DNA of 64,000 nt, from assembly GCF_004361815.1 (NCBI RefSeq), contig NZ_SNWA01000001.1:1798001-1862000 (forward strand). The letters run 5' to 3'. Positions 47,381 through 55,328 of the stretch are shown here, piece by piece. The stretch comes from Paraburkholderia sp. BL10I2N1 (GTDB lineage Bacteria > Pseudomonadota > Gammaproteobacteria > Burkholderiales > Burkholderiaceae). The notes beneath the pieces are model-generated. The model had not been told where the DNA came from, did not search any database, and worked only from the letters and a program-made list of their open reading frames with translations. Both the position numbers and the translations under genes were made by a program. Within the stretch, counting starts at the first letter, position 1. Each line of letters opens with the position of its first letter.

Positions 47381-50272
47381 GTGCTGAGCCTGGGTAAGCG
47401 ATTGGCGGCCAAAGCGCTGCGAGCTTGTGCGCCGCTGCGAAGCGAGGTGGGCTGGTGCGAGTCCACAAGACGGGAATTCGCCGGGCAGTTGAAATTCTGG
47501 CAATCAATGGAAAGCGTGCCGTACCCGCTTGTCGCGAAGGATCTCGATGGGCGCTACATCGCCGTCAACCGCGCGTACGAGGAATCAACCGGCCTGCCGC
47601 GGGAGGCTGTCATCGGGCGAACGAGTCTCGAGGTACAGGCGTGGGGCGCATTGAATAGCAAGAATCTTGACCTCATTACACGGCGGACTTTGGAAAGCGG
47701 GCAGTGGCAACAGGTGGAACTGGAGTTCTCGGGGAACGCAGGAGAGGTTCACCGCGGCGTGTTCTGCTCGTGCATGTGCGCCGGGATCGACGGCATGCCG
47801 CCGTATATGCTTGGCGCCGTGGTGGATATCTCTGCCGATGTTTCCGCAATATCCACAGAAGTGGTTGTGCGCGATACGGAGCGTCGTCTGTATGAAATGA
47901 CCCGGTTTTTGCCTGCCGTGGTGTTCCAGCTGCGCCGCGATCCCGATGGCGCGTATTCATTCCTTTGCATTGGCGGCGACAGGCGAAGCCTGCTGGGTGG
48001 CGACTTCGGCGCCCTGAGAAACCCTGGCGTCGATTTCAGCTGGGTGCACGCCGAAGACCTGCCGCTCGTTATGGCAGAGCTCGAGCGCTCGGCAGCTTCG
48101 GTGGAACCGGCGCACGTCGATTTTCGCGTCGACGGCGGGGCATCCGGCTTCCGCTGGGTGCGCGCGGAACTGGTGCCGCGCAGGGAGCCTGACGGCGCCG
48201 TCGTGTGGAGCGGCTATTGCGTCGACGCGAGCGTCGAGCACGCCCGTGCCGAAGAGCTGGCACGTGCGCGCGACTTCGCCGAGGCGGCATCGCGCGCGAA
48301 GGACGACTTCCTTGCGATGATGAGTCACGAAATCCGCACACCGATGAACGGCGTACTCGGTTTGCTCGAGGTGCTGGAGCGGACGCCGCTCAATGCGGAT
48401 CAGGGTGAAATGCTGCGCATGATTCACGAGTCCGCAGGCGCGCTGCTGCAGATTCTCGATGATCTGCTCGACTACTCGAAGATCGAAGCGGGGCGCCTGA
48501 CGATCGAATCGGAGCCGATCGACGTGCGCGACCTCGTCGATAACGCTGTGGGTTTGCTCGCGGGTCAAGCGCATGAAAAGGGGTTGAAGGTGCGCGTCGA
48601 TGTCGAACCGGGCATCGCGGCGTCGCTGCGCGGCGACAGCGTGCGGTTGCGTCAGATCCTGTTCAACCTGCTCGGCAATGCAATCAAATTCACGCCGGCC
48701 GGCGCGGTTGACGTGCGCGTGGCGCTCGACGGACAGACCGAGGCGGTCCAGACCGTCACCATCTCCGTCGAGGACACCGGCATCGGCATCGAGCCGCACG
48801 TCCAGGCACAGCTGTTCGAGCCTTTCGTGCAGGCGGAGTCATCGACCACGCGGCGCTTTGGCGGCACGGGCCTCGGGCTCACGATCTGCCGCAAGCTGGT
48901 CGACCTGATGGGCGGCACCATGGAGTTGCAGAGTCAGCCGGGCGAGGGGACGCGCATCGCCATCCGGCTCGCAATGCCTGTCGAGGCGCGGCACCATACC
49001 GCTGGCCGGTTGCGTGGCAGCTATGGCGTCGTCGTGACCGGCGATGCGCATGTCGCGCAGGCGCTCGTGCATTTTGGGCAGGCGCTCGGTATCCGGTTGC
49101 GCTTCGTATCGCCGGATGTATTGAGGCGCGGCCCCCATGCGGCACTTGCCGGCTCGGATCTGATTTTTGTAGCCGACGGGCTGGAGATACCTACCGAGGC
49201 CCTGCAGCTCAGCCGCGTGATCCGTCTGACGGAAAAGCCGAAGATGACGGGTTATCGCGTCGTGGACGAGACTGTCCGTCTAAGCGTGAACCCGATTTCC
49301 TGGCGAGGCCTCGGTGCTGCCTGTGCTGCCGCACTGAGCGGCCTGCCCGCCATCCCGGTGCGCACGGTCGGCAAGCTTGAATCAGGTCTGGCCGCGCCGG
49401 ATCGCGAGCGCGCAATCGCCGGTGGGCGGCTGGTGCTAGTTGCGGAAGATCACCCCGTCAATCAGGAGCTGATCCGCCATCAACTGGCGCTGCTGGGTTT
49501 CGCATGCGACGTGGTGAACGATGGCGCGGAGGCGCTCGTCGCGCTCGGCCGCACCCGCTACGGCTTTCTCATCACGGACTGCCATATGCCGAATCTGTCC
49601 GGCTACGAGCTCGCGCGTCAGATCCGTGAGCGGGAAAGCGAGCGTGAACGGGAGCGGCACGATGGGGTGCCCCGTCTCCCGATCCTCGGCATCACGGCGA
49701 ATACGGCGCCGGAGGATCTGCGGCTATGCCGCGAAGCAGGCATGGACGATTGCCTGGTGAAGCCGACGCGCCTTGCAACGTTGCGCGACCACCTGGCCAG
49801 GTGGTTCGGCGGCGACAGTGCGCGGCAGCCGGGTGCGCCAGCCCATACCGGCGGCCAACCGACGGCGGGAGCCACGACGGCGTCCACCTCACGCGGTACG
49901 TCAGTTGCAGACACTCGCGCATTCGTTCCTGTCGACCTTCGTCATATGGAACGACTCTGGGGCAGCGAATCGACCGTCAAGGGGCTGCTGGCCGCGTTTG
50001 TACTGGCGGTCCGGGACGATCTGCGCGCGTTGCCGCCACTGCTTGCGGGCGTCGAAAACGGCAACGTCGATGCCCTGAGGGCGTGGCATCACCGGGTCGC
50101 GGGTGCGGCGGGCGTGCTGCAGTATCCGCCGCTGATCGAACTCCTTGAAGCGTACCGTCGCGGCATGAACGACTGGTCCCCCGGGCAACTGCGCGCCGAG
50201 GGGCTATCGCTAGTGGCGAAATGCGAAGCGCTGCTCGACGGCATCGAGGAGCAGTCCGCGCTGATGGCATAG
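47381..50272 (+). CDS. Hybrid sensor histidine kinase (PAS-HisKA-HATPase-REC-HPt)
   Basis: A 963-residue tripartite kinase. Two PAS-like domains (about 35-150 and 170-290) precede the dimerisation domain with H316 in MMSHEIRTPMNG and the ATPase domain (NLLGNAIKFTP, GTGLGLTI). A degenerate receiver-like stretch follows (about 560-665), then a receiver with D733 in ITDCHMPNLSG and an HPt domain with H904 in WHHRVAGAAG. No signal peptide or membrane helix is visible, unlike BvgS or RcsC, so it is probably cytosolic. I chose GTG at 47381, seven bases after AGGAGG; in-frame ATG 47366 lies over that site. Likely donor for the three regulators upstream. Confidence 0.88.
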   Translation: MLSLGKRLAAKALRACAPLRSEVGWCESTRREFAGQLKFWQSMESVPYPLVAKDLDGRYIAVNRAYEESTGLPREAVIGRTSLEVQAWGALNSKNLDLITRRTLESGQWQQVELEFSGNAGEVHRGVFCSCMCAGIDGMPPYMLGAVVDISADVSAISTEVVVRDTERRLYEMTRFLPAVVFQLRRDPDGAYSFLCIGGDRRSLLGGDFGALRNPGVDFSWVHAEDLPLVMAELERSAASVEPAHVDFRVDGGASGFRWVRAELVPRREPDGAVVWSGYCVDASVEHARAEELARARDFAEAASRAKDDFLAMMSHEIRTPMNGVLGLLEVLERTPLNADQGEMLRMIHESAGALLQILDDLLDYSKIEAGRLTIESEPIDVRDLVDNAVGLLAGQAHEKGLKVRVDVEPGIAASLRGDSVRLRQILFNLLGNAIKFTPAGAVDVRVALDGQTEAVQTVTISVEDTGIGIEPHVQAQLFEPFVQAESSTTRRFGGTGLGLTICRKLVDLMGGTMELQSQPGEGTRIAIRLAMPVEARHHTAGRLRGSYGVVVTGDAHVAQALVHFGQALGIRLRFVSPDVLRRGPHAALAGSDLIFVADGLEIPTEALQLSRVIRLTEKPKMTGYRVVDETVRLSVNPISWRGLGAACAAALSGLPAIPVRTVGKLESGLAAPDRERAIAGGRLVLVAEDHPVNQELIRHQLALLGFACDVVNDGAEALVALGRTRYGFLITDCHMPNLSGYELARQIRERESERERERHDGVPRLPILGITANTAPEDLRLCREAGMDDCLVKPTRLATLRDHLARWFGGDSARQPGAPAHTGGQPTAGATTASTSRGTSVADTRAFVPVDLRHMERLWGSESTVKGLLAAFVLAVRDDLRALPPLLAGVENGNVDALRAWHHRVAGAAGVLQYPPLIELLEAYRRGMNDWSPGQLRAEGLSLVAKCEALLDGIEEQSALMA

Positions 50273-50675
50273 CGAGGTAGCGCGCCTGGCAAAGCGCAAA
50301 TTCGCTACCGGCTGGCACACATCGACGATGTGGAGTTGCTCGACTCAGCCTCGACAGAGGGAAAAACGCGCGGTGAAAGAGAAGTCAGGACGAAAAAAAA
50401 CGCGGCCGAAGCCGCGTTAAAGGTTTGGAGACATCCTTCGATGAAGGAGTCGCTTCTCGCTTGTAGAAGCGTACATAATCTGCGCGCAAAAATTGAGATC
50501 GAATCGCGCAATTAACTCTTGGCATATACGCAAGGATGCTTGAGCGATGGGCCGCGAGGCGGAGAGAAGCGGCGAACGGCAGCGGGGATTTTGCACTAAT
50601 ATGTGACGGCTCCGCGCGAGCGCTGCTGTCGATCGCTTAACGTGCGTTGCCATACCAAGAGACCAGGAGAACAAA
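50273..50675. other. 403-base gap containing a candidate small RNA
   Basis: No protein gene is supported. Short frames on both strands (50330-50515 plus, 50305-50511 minus) cover a set of RNA hairpins and have no ribosome binding site. The minus-strand hairpins at 50393-50471 are annotated separately. The right part (50520-50675) holds the promoter region of the CHRD gene. Confidence 0.5.
50393..50471 (-). ncRNA. Candidate small RNA with three hairpins and a U-tract terminator
   Basis: Read on the minus strand from about 50471, three stem-loops follow each other. CGCTTCT-ACAAGCG-AGAAGCG has a 7-bp stem (plus 50451-50471). A second stem TCCTTC-ATC-GAAGGA follows (plus 50434-50448). The terminator is AACGCGGC-TTCG-GCCGCGTT, an 8-bp stem (plus 50399-50418) ending in eight T. 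A UUCG tetraloop and a U tract are typical of Hfq-associated sRNAs. No gene on this strand lies upstream to account for the terminator. A TTATGT -10-like sequence precedes the first hairpin; no good -35 was seen. Estimated length about 75-80 nt. Confidence 0.6.
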
Positions 50676-51110
50676 ATGATTGCGATTCGCAAGCTGAATC
50701 TGGCTTTCGTGCTGTGGGCGCTCGCATCAGGGGCGGCATTCGCGGATACCGTCGCGCTGAAGGCGGATCTGGAACCTTCGAGCGAAGTGCCGCCGCGGGT
50801 GAGTCACGGGCACGGCGATCTGAACGCCACTTTCGATACGTCGACGAAGTCGCTGCAATGGACTATCACCTACGAGGGCCTGTCGGGTCCGGTGACGATG
50901 GCGCATTTTCACGGTCCCGCCCCGGTCGGTCAGAATGCAAAGGTTCAGGTACCGATCGGCAAGGGCGCACTGGCGAGCCCGATCAAGGGATCCGCGACGT
51001 TGACCGATCAGCAGGTGACGGATCTGATGGCTGGCCAGTGGTATTTCAACATCCATACCGCGGAAAATCCGAGCGGCGAGATTCGCGGTCAGGTTTTGCC
51101 GGCAAACTGA
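50676..51110 (+). CDS. CHRD-domain exported protein
   Basis: A 144-residue protein with an N-terminal signal peptide (about 1-23, cleavage at AFADT) and one CHRD domain: LKADLEPSSEVPP, MAHFHGPA, WYFNIHTAENPSGEIRGQV. CHRD domains occur in secreted bacterial proteins of unknown role; the name comes from chordin. AGGAGAACAAA precedes the ATG. It stands alone between the small-RNA candidate and the esterase gene. Confidence 0.9.
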   Translation: MIAIRKLNLAFVLWALASGAAFADTVALKADLEPSSEVPPRVSHGHGDLNATFDTSTKSLQWTITYEGLSGPVTMAHFHGPAPVGQNAKVQVPIGKGALASPIKGSATLTDQQVTDLMAGQWYFNIHTAENPSGEIRGQVLPAN

Positions 51111-51275
51111 CCTGACGGGCCAACCGGCCGGAGGATCACGGCGGACTACTGGATCGGGGAGGCCGTCGGCTGTTCGACCCAGGCGCGCGACACGGATTAG
51201 AAGCTGCCGATCATCAGTTCGAGGGCAATCGAACGTAACATGACAGACTGGTTACCGTTCGTGGAGGTTGCCCCG

Positions 51276-52238
51276 ATGAGCTGGCAAAGTGCGTTTGCGT
51301 GCTGGTTCCTGCGCAGGCGGTTCTATCCGCAGACACTCAGCACCACGATCAGCGTGGAACATGCCCGCGAGACGACGGCGAAGCGGATCTGGTCGCCTCG
51401 CGTACCGCGCGGTTGGGTGTTGCGGGAGCAATATGGCATCGATGATGCGCCGCTGCGCGGTGAATGGCTCGAACCGCTCGCCGCCCCGAAGCGGCCGGCG
51501 CCCGCGCGGACCATTCTCTATTTCCATGGCGGCGGCTACTACTTCTGTTCGCCGCGCTCTCATCGTTCGCTGGTATTCGAGCTGGCACGGCGAGCCAATG
51601 TCCGTACCTTCTCGCTCGATTACCGCCTTGCACCGGAGCACCGCTTTCCCGCGGCACTCGACGACTCGGTTGCCGCATACCGCCAGCTACTCGCCGCAGG
51701 CACGCCCGCTGAATCAATCGTGATCGCGGGGGATTCGGCGGGCGGCGGACTTGCACTGGCCACGCTTGTCGCGTTGCGCGACGCGGGCGATGCCTTGCCC
51801 GCGGGTGGCCTGCTGTTCTCGCCATGGACTGATCTCGCCGCGACCGGCGAGACCATTCGCACCAACGACGGTGTCGACCCGATGTTCAGCGGCCCGGCAA
51901 TCGCCCGCGCCGCCCAGGTCTATCTAGGCGACACGCCCGCCACGCATCCGTACGCATCGCCGCTGTATGCTGGCCTTCACGGTCTGCCGCCGCTTTTCGT
52001 GCAGGCGGGTAGCACCGAGGTGCTGCTCGACGATGCGCGCCGCGTGGCGGAGCGCGCGCGTGCAGCTGGCGTGTCAGTCGAGTTCGAGATCTGGCACAAC
52101 ATGCCGCACGCCTGGCAGATCTTTGCACCATTCATTCCCGAGTCCCGCGAGGCACTCGATGGCGCTGCCGCCTTCGTCAATCAGGTTGCGGCGCCGTGTG
52201 CGTCTCAGCCGTCGAGCGAAACGTCGATTGCCTTATAG
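51276..52238 (+). CDS. Alpha/beta hydrolase, hormone-sensitive-lipase (HSL) family
   Basis: A 320-residue esterase. The oxyanion motif HGGG starts at H84 (LYFHGGGYYF), the nucleophile is S154 in GDSAGGG, YRLAPEHRFPAALDD is the family segment between them, and the HxxxF/H region NMPHAWQIF holds the catalytic histidine. GGAGG lies eight bases before the ATG at 51276; a frame start at 51240 has no good site. Its last 34 bases overlap the end of the convergent EcsC gene. Natural ester substrate unknown. Confidence 0.9.
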   Translation: MSWQSAFACWFLRRRFYPQTLSTTISVEHARETTAKRIWSPRVPRGWVLREQYGIDDAPLRGEWLEPLAAPKRPAPARTILYFHGGGYYFCSPRSHRSLVFELARRANVRTFSLDYRLAPEHRFPAALDDSVAAYRQLLAAGTPAESIVIAGDSAGGGLALATLVALRDAGDALPAGGLLFSPWTDLAATGETIRTNDGVDPMFSGPAIARAAQVYLGDTPATHPYASPLYAGLHGLPPLFVQAGSTEVLLDDARRVAERARAAGVSVEFEIWHNMPHAWQIFAPFIPESREALDGAAAFVNQVAAPCASQPSSETSIAL

Positions 52239-53047
52239 GCGGATTCGACCGCAGGCTGCCCATAGTGGCGCTCGAGCCGACGCACGGTGAAATGGCCGTG
52301 CGCCACCTGCTGGAAATGGTCGATGAATACGGTATTGACCATCGCGCCCAGCACGGCGCCGATCGCCGGAATCGACTTCGCCGCGATCTGTTCGCTCACC
52401 TGCACCGAGAAGCGCGCTGCGATCGCGTTGAGTAACCGCAGGAGCGCCGCCGAGCCGTGCGCCGTCACGCCCTTTGTGGTGATTTCCGAGGTCGCTCTCG
52501 ATACCGCCTGAGCCAGTGCGCCGCGCACGATGAAGTAGCCGAGGTCGGCGTCGTCGTCGGCCTTCGACGCGCCGCCCATCCCGAGTACGGTCAGGCACTG
52601 CAGTTGTGTATCGACGCTCGACAGGTCCTCGCCTTCGCTGCGCGCGATATCGCAGATCGAACGGAACATCAGCGTGGTCGTCACGGGCAACTCGACTGGC
52701 AGCGCAAACAGGCCGAACGCGCCGCCCGCCGCGCCGGTGGTTGCCACGGCGAACTTGTGCAGCAGGTTGCTCGGTTTGTCCGGTGCAGCGATTGCCTCCC
52801 CGCCGTTGTTGCGCCCGAGCGTGCGCAACGCAATCTGCAGACACTTGCGCAGTGCCGCCTGGGTGGCGTCATTCACCTTCTCGCTGGCGATGGCCGGCAT
52901 TTTCGCGAGCAGCTTCTCGAGCGGCGCGCCGACGATGCTCGCCAGCTTCATCGTCAACGCCGGACTTTCGAGTTCGTGTTTCGCGCGGCGCAGCGCTTTC
53001 AGATCCTCGGTCGACAGTTCCTGTGCGGCAAGGGGAATGGATTCCAT
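52205..53047 (-). CDS. EcsC-family protein
   Basis: A 280-residue protein with the EcsC domain over most of its length: GAAGGAFGLFALPVELPVTTTLMFRSICDIARSEGED in parts (about 105-140), and SEQIAAKSIPAIGAVLGAMVNTVF near the C-terminus. Hydrophobic glycine/alanine stretches suggest membrane association. EcsC was named for a gene beside a Bacillus ABC transporter, but its own role is unclear. Divergent from the efflux pump across 129 bases; overlaps the convergent esterase at the 3' end. Confidence 0.85.
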   Translation of the reverse strand: MESIPLAAQELSTEDLKALRRAKHELESPALTMKLASIVGAPLEKLLAKMPAIASEKVNDATQAALRKCLQIALRTLGRNNGGEAIAAPDKPSNLLHKFAVATTGAAGGAFGLFALPVELPVTTTLMFRSICDIARSEGEDLSSVDTQLQCLTVLGMGGASKADDDADLGYFIVRGALAQAVSRATSEITTKGVTAHGSAALLRLLNAIAARFSVQVSEQIAAKSIPAIGAVLGAMVNTVFIDHFQQVAHGHFTVRRLERHYGQPAVESAYKAIDVSLDG

Positions 53048-53146
53048 GGAGCTCCATGACTACGGGTCGATCGGTCGATGAATGAGGCGCTAGCGGCGCC
53101 GGCTGAGCCAGTTTAGAGCCTTGCTGCGTGGTATGATTCCCTATTC

Positions 53147-53160
53147 GTTGACGCGTCAAC
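53147..53160. promoter_or_regulatory. Palindromic operator candidate for the MarR regulator
   Basis: GTTGACGCGTCAAC is a perfect 14-bp palindrome ending 16 bases before the efflux-pump ATG (53177), within the shared upstream region of the pump and the divergent EcsC gene. MarR dimers bind such short palindromes near promoters, and a MarR gene is the last gene of the pump operon. Binding is inferred from position. Confidence 0.55.
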
Positions 53161-53176
53161 CATTGCGCCTACAAAA

Positions 53177-54772
53177 ATGGCCGTTCATACCGCTGCTCAC
53201 CATTCGAGTGGGCAAGTCTTACCTTTCCGGGAATCGCTGATGGCGATGCTCGGCGTGTCCTTTGTGACGATGCTGGTCGCGCTTGACCAAACAGTCGTCG
53301 GCACCGCGCTGCCGACCATTGTCTCCGAACTCAAAGGCTTCGAGCTTTACGCTTGGGTCGCGACGTCCTATCTGCTCACCTCGGTAATCACGGTGCCAAT
53401 CTTCGGCCGACTCGGCGACTACTACGGTCGAAAGCCGTTCGTGATCGCGTCGATCGTTGTGTTCACCGCTGCTTCCGTGCTGTGCGGCATGGCGAACAAC
53501 ATGCTGTTTCTCGTGCTCGCGCGCGGGCTGCAGGGGATCGGCGGCGGCATGCTGGTGGGCACCGCGTTCGCGTGCATTCCCGATCTGTTTCCCGATTCCG
53601 TGGTTCGTCTGCGCTGGCAGGTACTGATGAGTTCCGCGTTCGGCATCGCGAATGCCGTGGGGCCGTCGCTGGGCGGCTTTCTCACGCAGTACTACGGCTG
53701 GCGCTCGGTGTTCTACGTCAATCTGCCGGTCGGCTTGCTGTCGCTGTTTTTCGTGTGGCGCTTCCTGCCGCATCTGCGGCACGTCGAACACGAAGGCAAG
53801 ATGAAGCTCGACTGGCCAGGTGCCCTGCTGATCGCGGTGTCGCTCGGCTGTCTGCAACTGTTCGTCGAAAGGCTGCCGAAGCATGGCGTGAGTGTTTTAG
53901 CGCTGGGCCTGCTGGGTGTCAGCGTGGCGTCGGCCTGGGCGCTGTGGAACTGGGAGAAACGCTTCCCGCAGCCGATTCTTCCCGTCGACATGTTCCGCAA
54001 CAAAAGCCTTGCCGCGCTGTTCACGCTGGCCGTGCTCGGCGGTTTCACGATGTTCTCGCTACTCTTCTATGCGCCGCTGTTGTTTCAGGGCGGCTTCGGC
54101 ATGGCGCCGAAAGAAGCGGGGCTCGTCATTACGCCGCTCGTCGTGTTCATCACGATCGGCAGCATCGCCAATGGCCGGCTCGTGTCGCGGCTGCGCAATC
54201 CGAATCTGATGCTGTACGTCGGCTTTTCGCTGCTCGCGGTGGCCTGTCTCGGCGTGGTCATCGCGACCCGCTCGATGCCGCGCGGGCTCCTGATGACGTT
54301 CATGATCCTCGGTGGTCTCGGTCTCGGTTTCGTCATGCCGAACCTGACCATCTTCGCGCAGCAGACCGCTGGCCGAGAACATCTCGGCATCGCGACCGCG
54401 CTGTTGCAATCGCTGCGGATGATCGGCGGGATGATCGGGACGGCGCTCACCGGCACGCTGATCGGCCATATGTACGCGAGCGGCGTGCGCAGCGCGCTCG
54501 AGCGCGCGAGTGCGACGCAGTGGTTCGTCGATCTGAGCGACCCGCAGATCCTGATCAATCGCGACGCCCAGTCGACGCTGGTCAGCCAGTTGTCCCACAC
54601 CGGTCACGACGGCGCACTGCTGCTCGAAGCGGCGCGCGAGGCGCTGGTTGCGTCGATTCACATGGGCCTTGCGCTTGCAGCAGTGGTGGCGGTCGTCTCG
54701 GTCTGGCAAAGCCGTCGTGTACCGCCCATCAAGCTGCAGCGCCGCATCGAGCCGGTTGTGCACGCCGACTGA
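53177..54772 (+). CDS. DHA2-family MFS efflux pump (EmrB-like)
   Basis: A 531-residue, 14-helix MFS exporter. Helix 1 carries LDQTVVGTALPTIVSEL, the DHA2 beginning; motif A is GRLGDYYGRKPFVIAS; motif C-like GIANAVGPSLGGFLTQYYGWRSVF follows. Drug or toxic-organic export is expected, the substrate unknown. No EmrA-type adaptor gene lies beside it. The MarR gene follows after 29 bases, so pump and regulator are probably one autoregulated operon. Confidence 0.93.
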   Translation: MAVHTAAHHSSGQVLPFRESLMAMLGVSFVTMLVALDQTVVGTALPTIVSELKGFELYAWVATSYLLTSVITVPIFGRLGDYYGRKPFVIASIVVFTAASVLCGMANNMLFLVLARGLQGIGGGMLVGTAFACIPDLFPDSVVRLRWQVLMSSAFGIANAVGPSLGGFLTQYYGWRSVFYVNLPVGLLSLFFVWRFLPHLRHVEHEGKMKLDWPGALLIAVSLGCLQLFVERLPKHGVSVLALGLLGVSVASAWALWNWEKRFPQPILPVDMFRNKSLAALFTLAVLGGFTMFSLLFYAPLLFQGGFGMAPKEAGLVITPLVVFITIGSIANGRLVSRLRNPNLMLYVGFSLLAVACLGVVIATRSMPRGLLMTFMILGGLGLGFVMPNLTIFAQQTAGREHLGIATALLQSLRMIGGMIGTALTGTLIGHMYASGVRSALERASATQWFVDLSDPQILINRDAQSTLVSQLSHTGHDGALLLEAAREALVASIHMGLALAAVVAVVSVWQSRRVPPIKLQRRIEPVVHAD

Positions 54773-54801
54773 CTTTTCGACCTTCGTATCATCGACACAT
54801 C

Positions 54802-55269
54802 ATGGAAGAACAGGACCGCGTCGCCATCGTTCAGCAATTCGGCCGCACATACCGGGCGTTCATGTCGGCGTTCGAGGCGCAGGTCGGCCATCCGATGCCA
54901 CGGTGGCGCATTTTGCTGGCCCTGTACGGGCAAAGCGGGGAGATGTCGCAAAAGAGGCTGGTGGAGCGTCTGCGTGTCGACCCGGGCGCGCTGACACGGC
55001 AGCTGAAAACGCTCGAAGGGATGGGATGGATTGCGCGCAGCATGGACGAGCGCGACAACCGCATCACTAACGTCAAGCTGACCGAGGAAGGCCGCGCGGC
55101 AATCGAGGCGAGTATGCCGCGCCGCAACGCGTTCCTGCACGAGACCATGGCGAGCCTGCCGGATGACGCACTCGCTGCCCTGTCCAGCGCGTTGACGATG
55201 CTCGAAGCGCGCATCGGGGAAGTGGCCGCCACGCTGCCTGCCAAACTGCTGGAAAGCGTGACACGCTAG
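54802..55269 (+). CDS. MarR-family transcriptional regulator
   Basis: A 155-residue winged-helix regulator. The recognition region is MSQKRLVERLRVDPGALTRQLKTLE, followed by the wing MDERDNRITNVKLTEEGR. Such proteins usually repress an adjacent pump and release DNA on binding phenolic ligands. The ATG at 54802 is 29 bases after the pump stop. A strong terminator follows. The likely target is the palindrome at 53147. Confidence 0.93.
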   Translation: MEEQDRVAIVQQFGRTYRAFMSAFEAQVGHPMPRWRILLALYGQSGEMSQKRLVERLRVDPGALTRQLKTLEGMGWIARSMDERDNRITNVKLTEEGRAAIEASMPRRNAFLHETMASLPDDALAALSSALTMLEARIGEVAATLPAKLLESVTR

Positions 55270-55272
55270 AAG

Positions 55273-55298
55273 AAAACGCCGGGCAGTCCCGGCGTTTT
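55273..55298. terminator. Terminator after the MarR gene
   Basis: AAAACGCCGGG (55273-55283) pairs with CCCGGCGTTTT (55288-55298) across a CAGT loop, an 11-bp stem with A/T runs on both sides. It also serves the convergent PLP-enzyme gene ending at 55329. Confidence 0.93.
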
Positions 55299-55328
55299 GT
55301 TCAGGTGCGCGATGCGCCCGAAACCGCG

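Noticed and set aside
50305..50515. Short overlapping frames near 50.4 kb on both strands
   Set aside because: They cover the hairpins of the candidate small RNA and its terminator, with no initiation signals.
53353..54801. Upstream part of the long frame ending in the MarR gene
   Set aside because: It overlaps the efflux pump in another frame; MarR similarity begins only at 54802.
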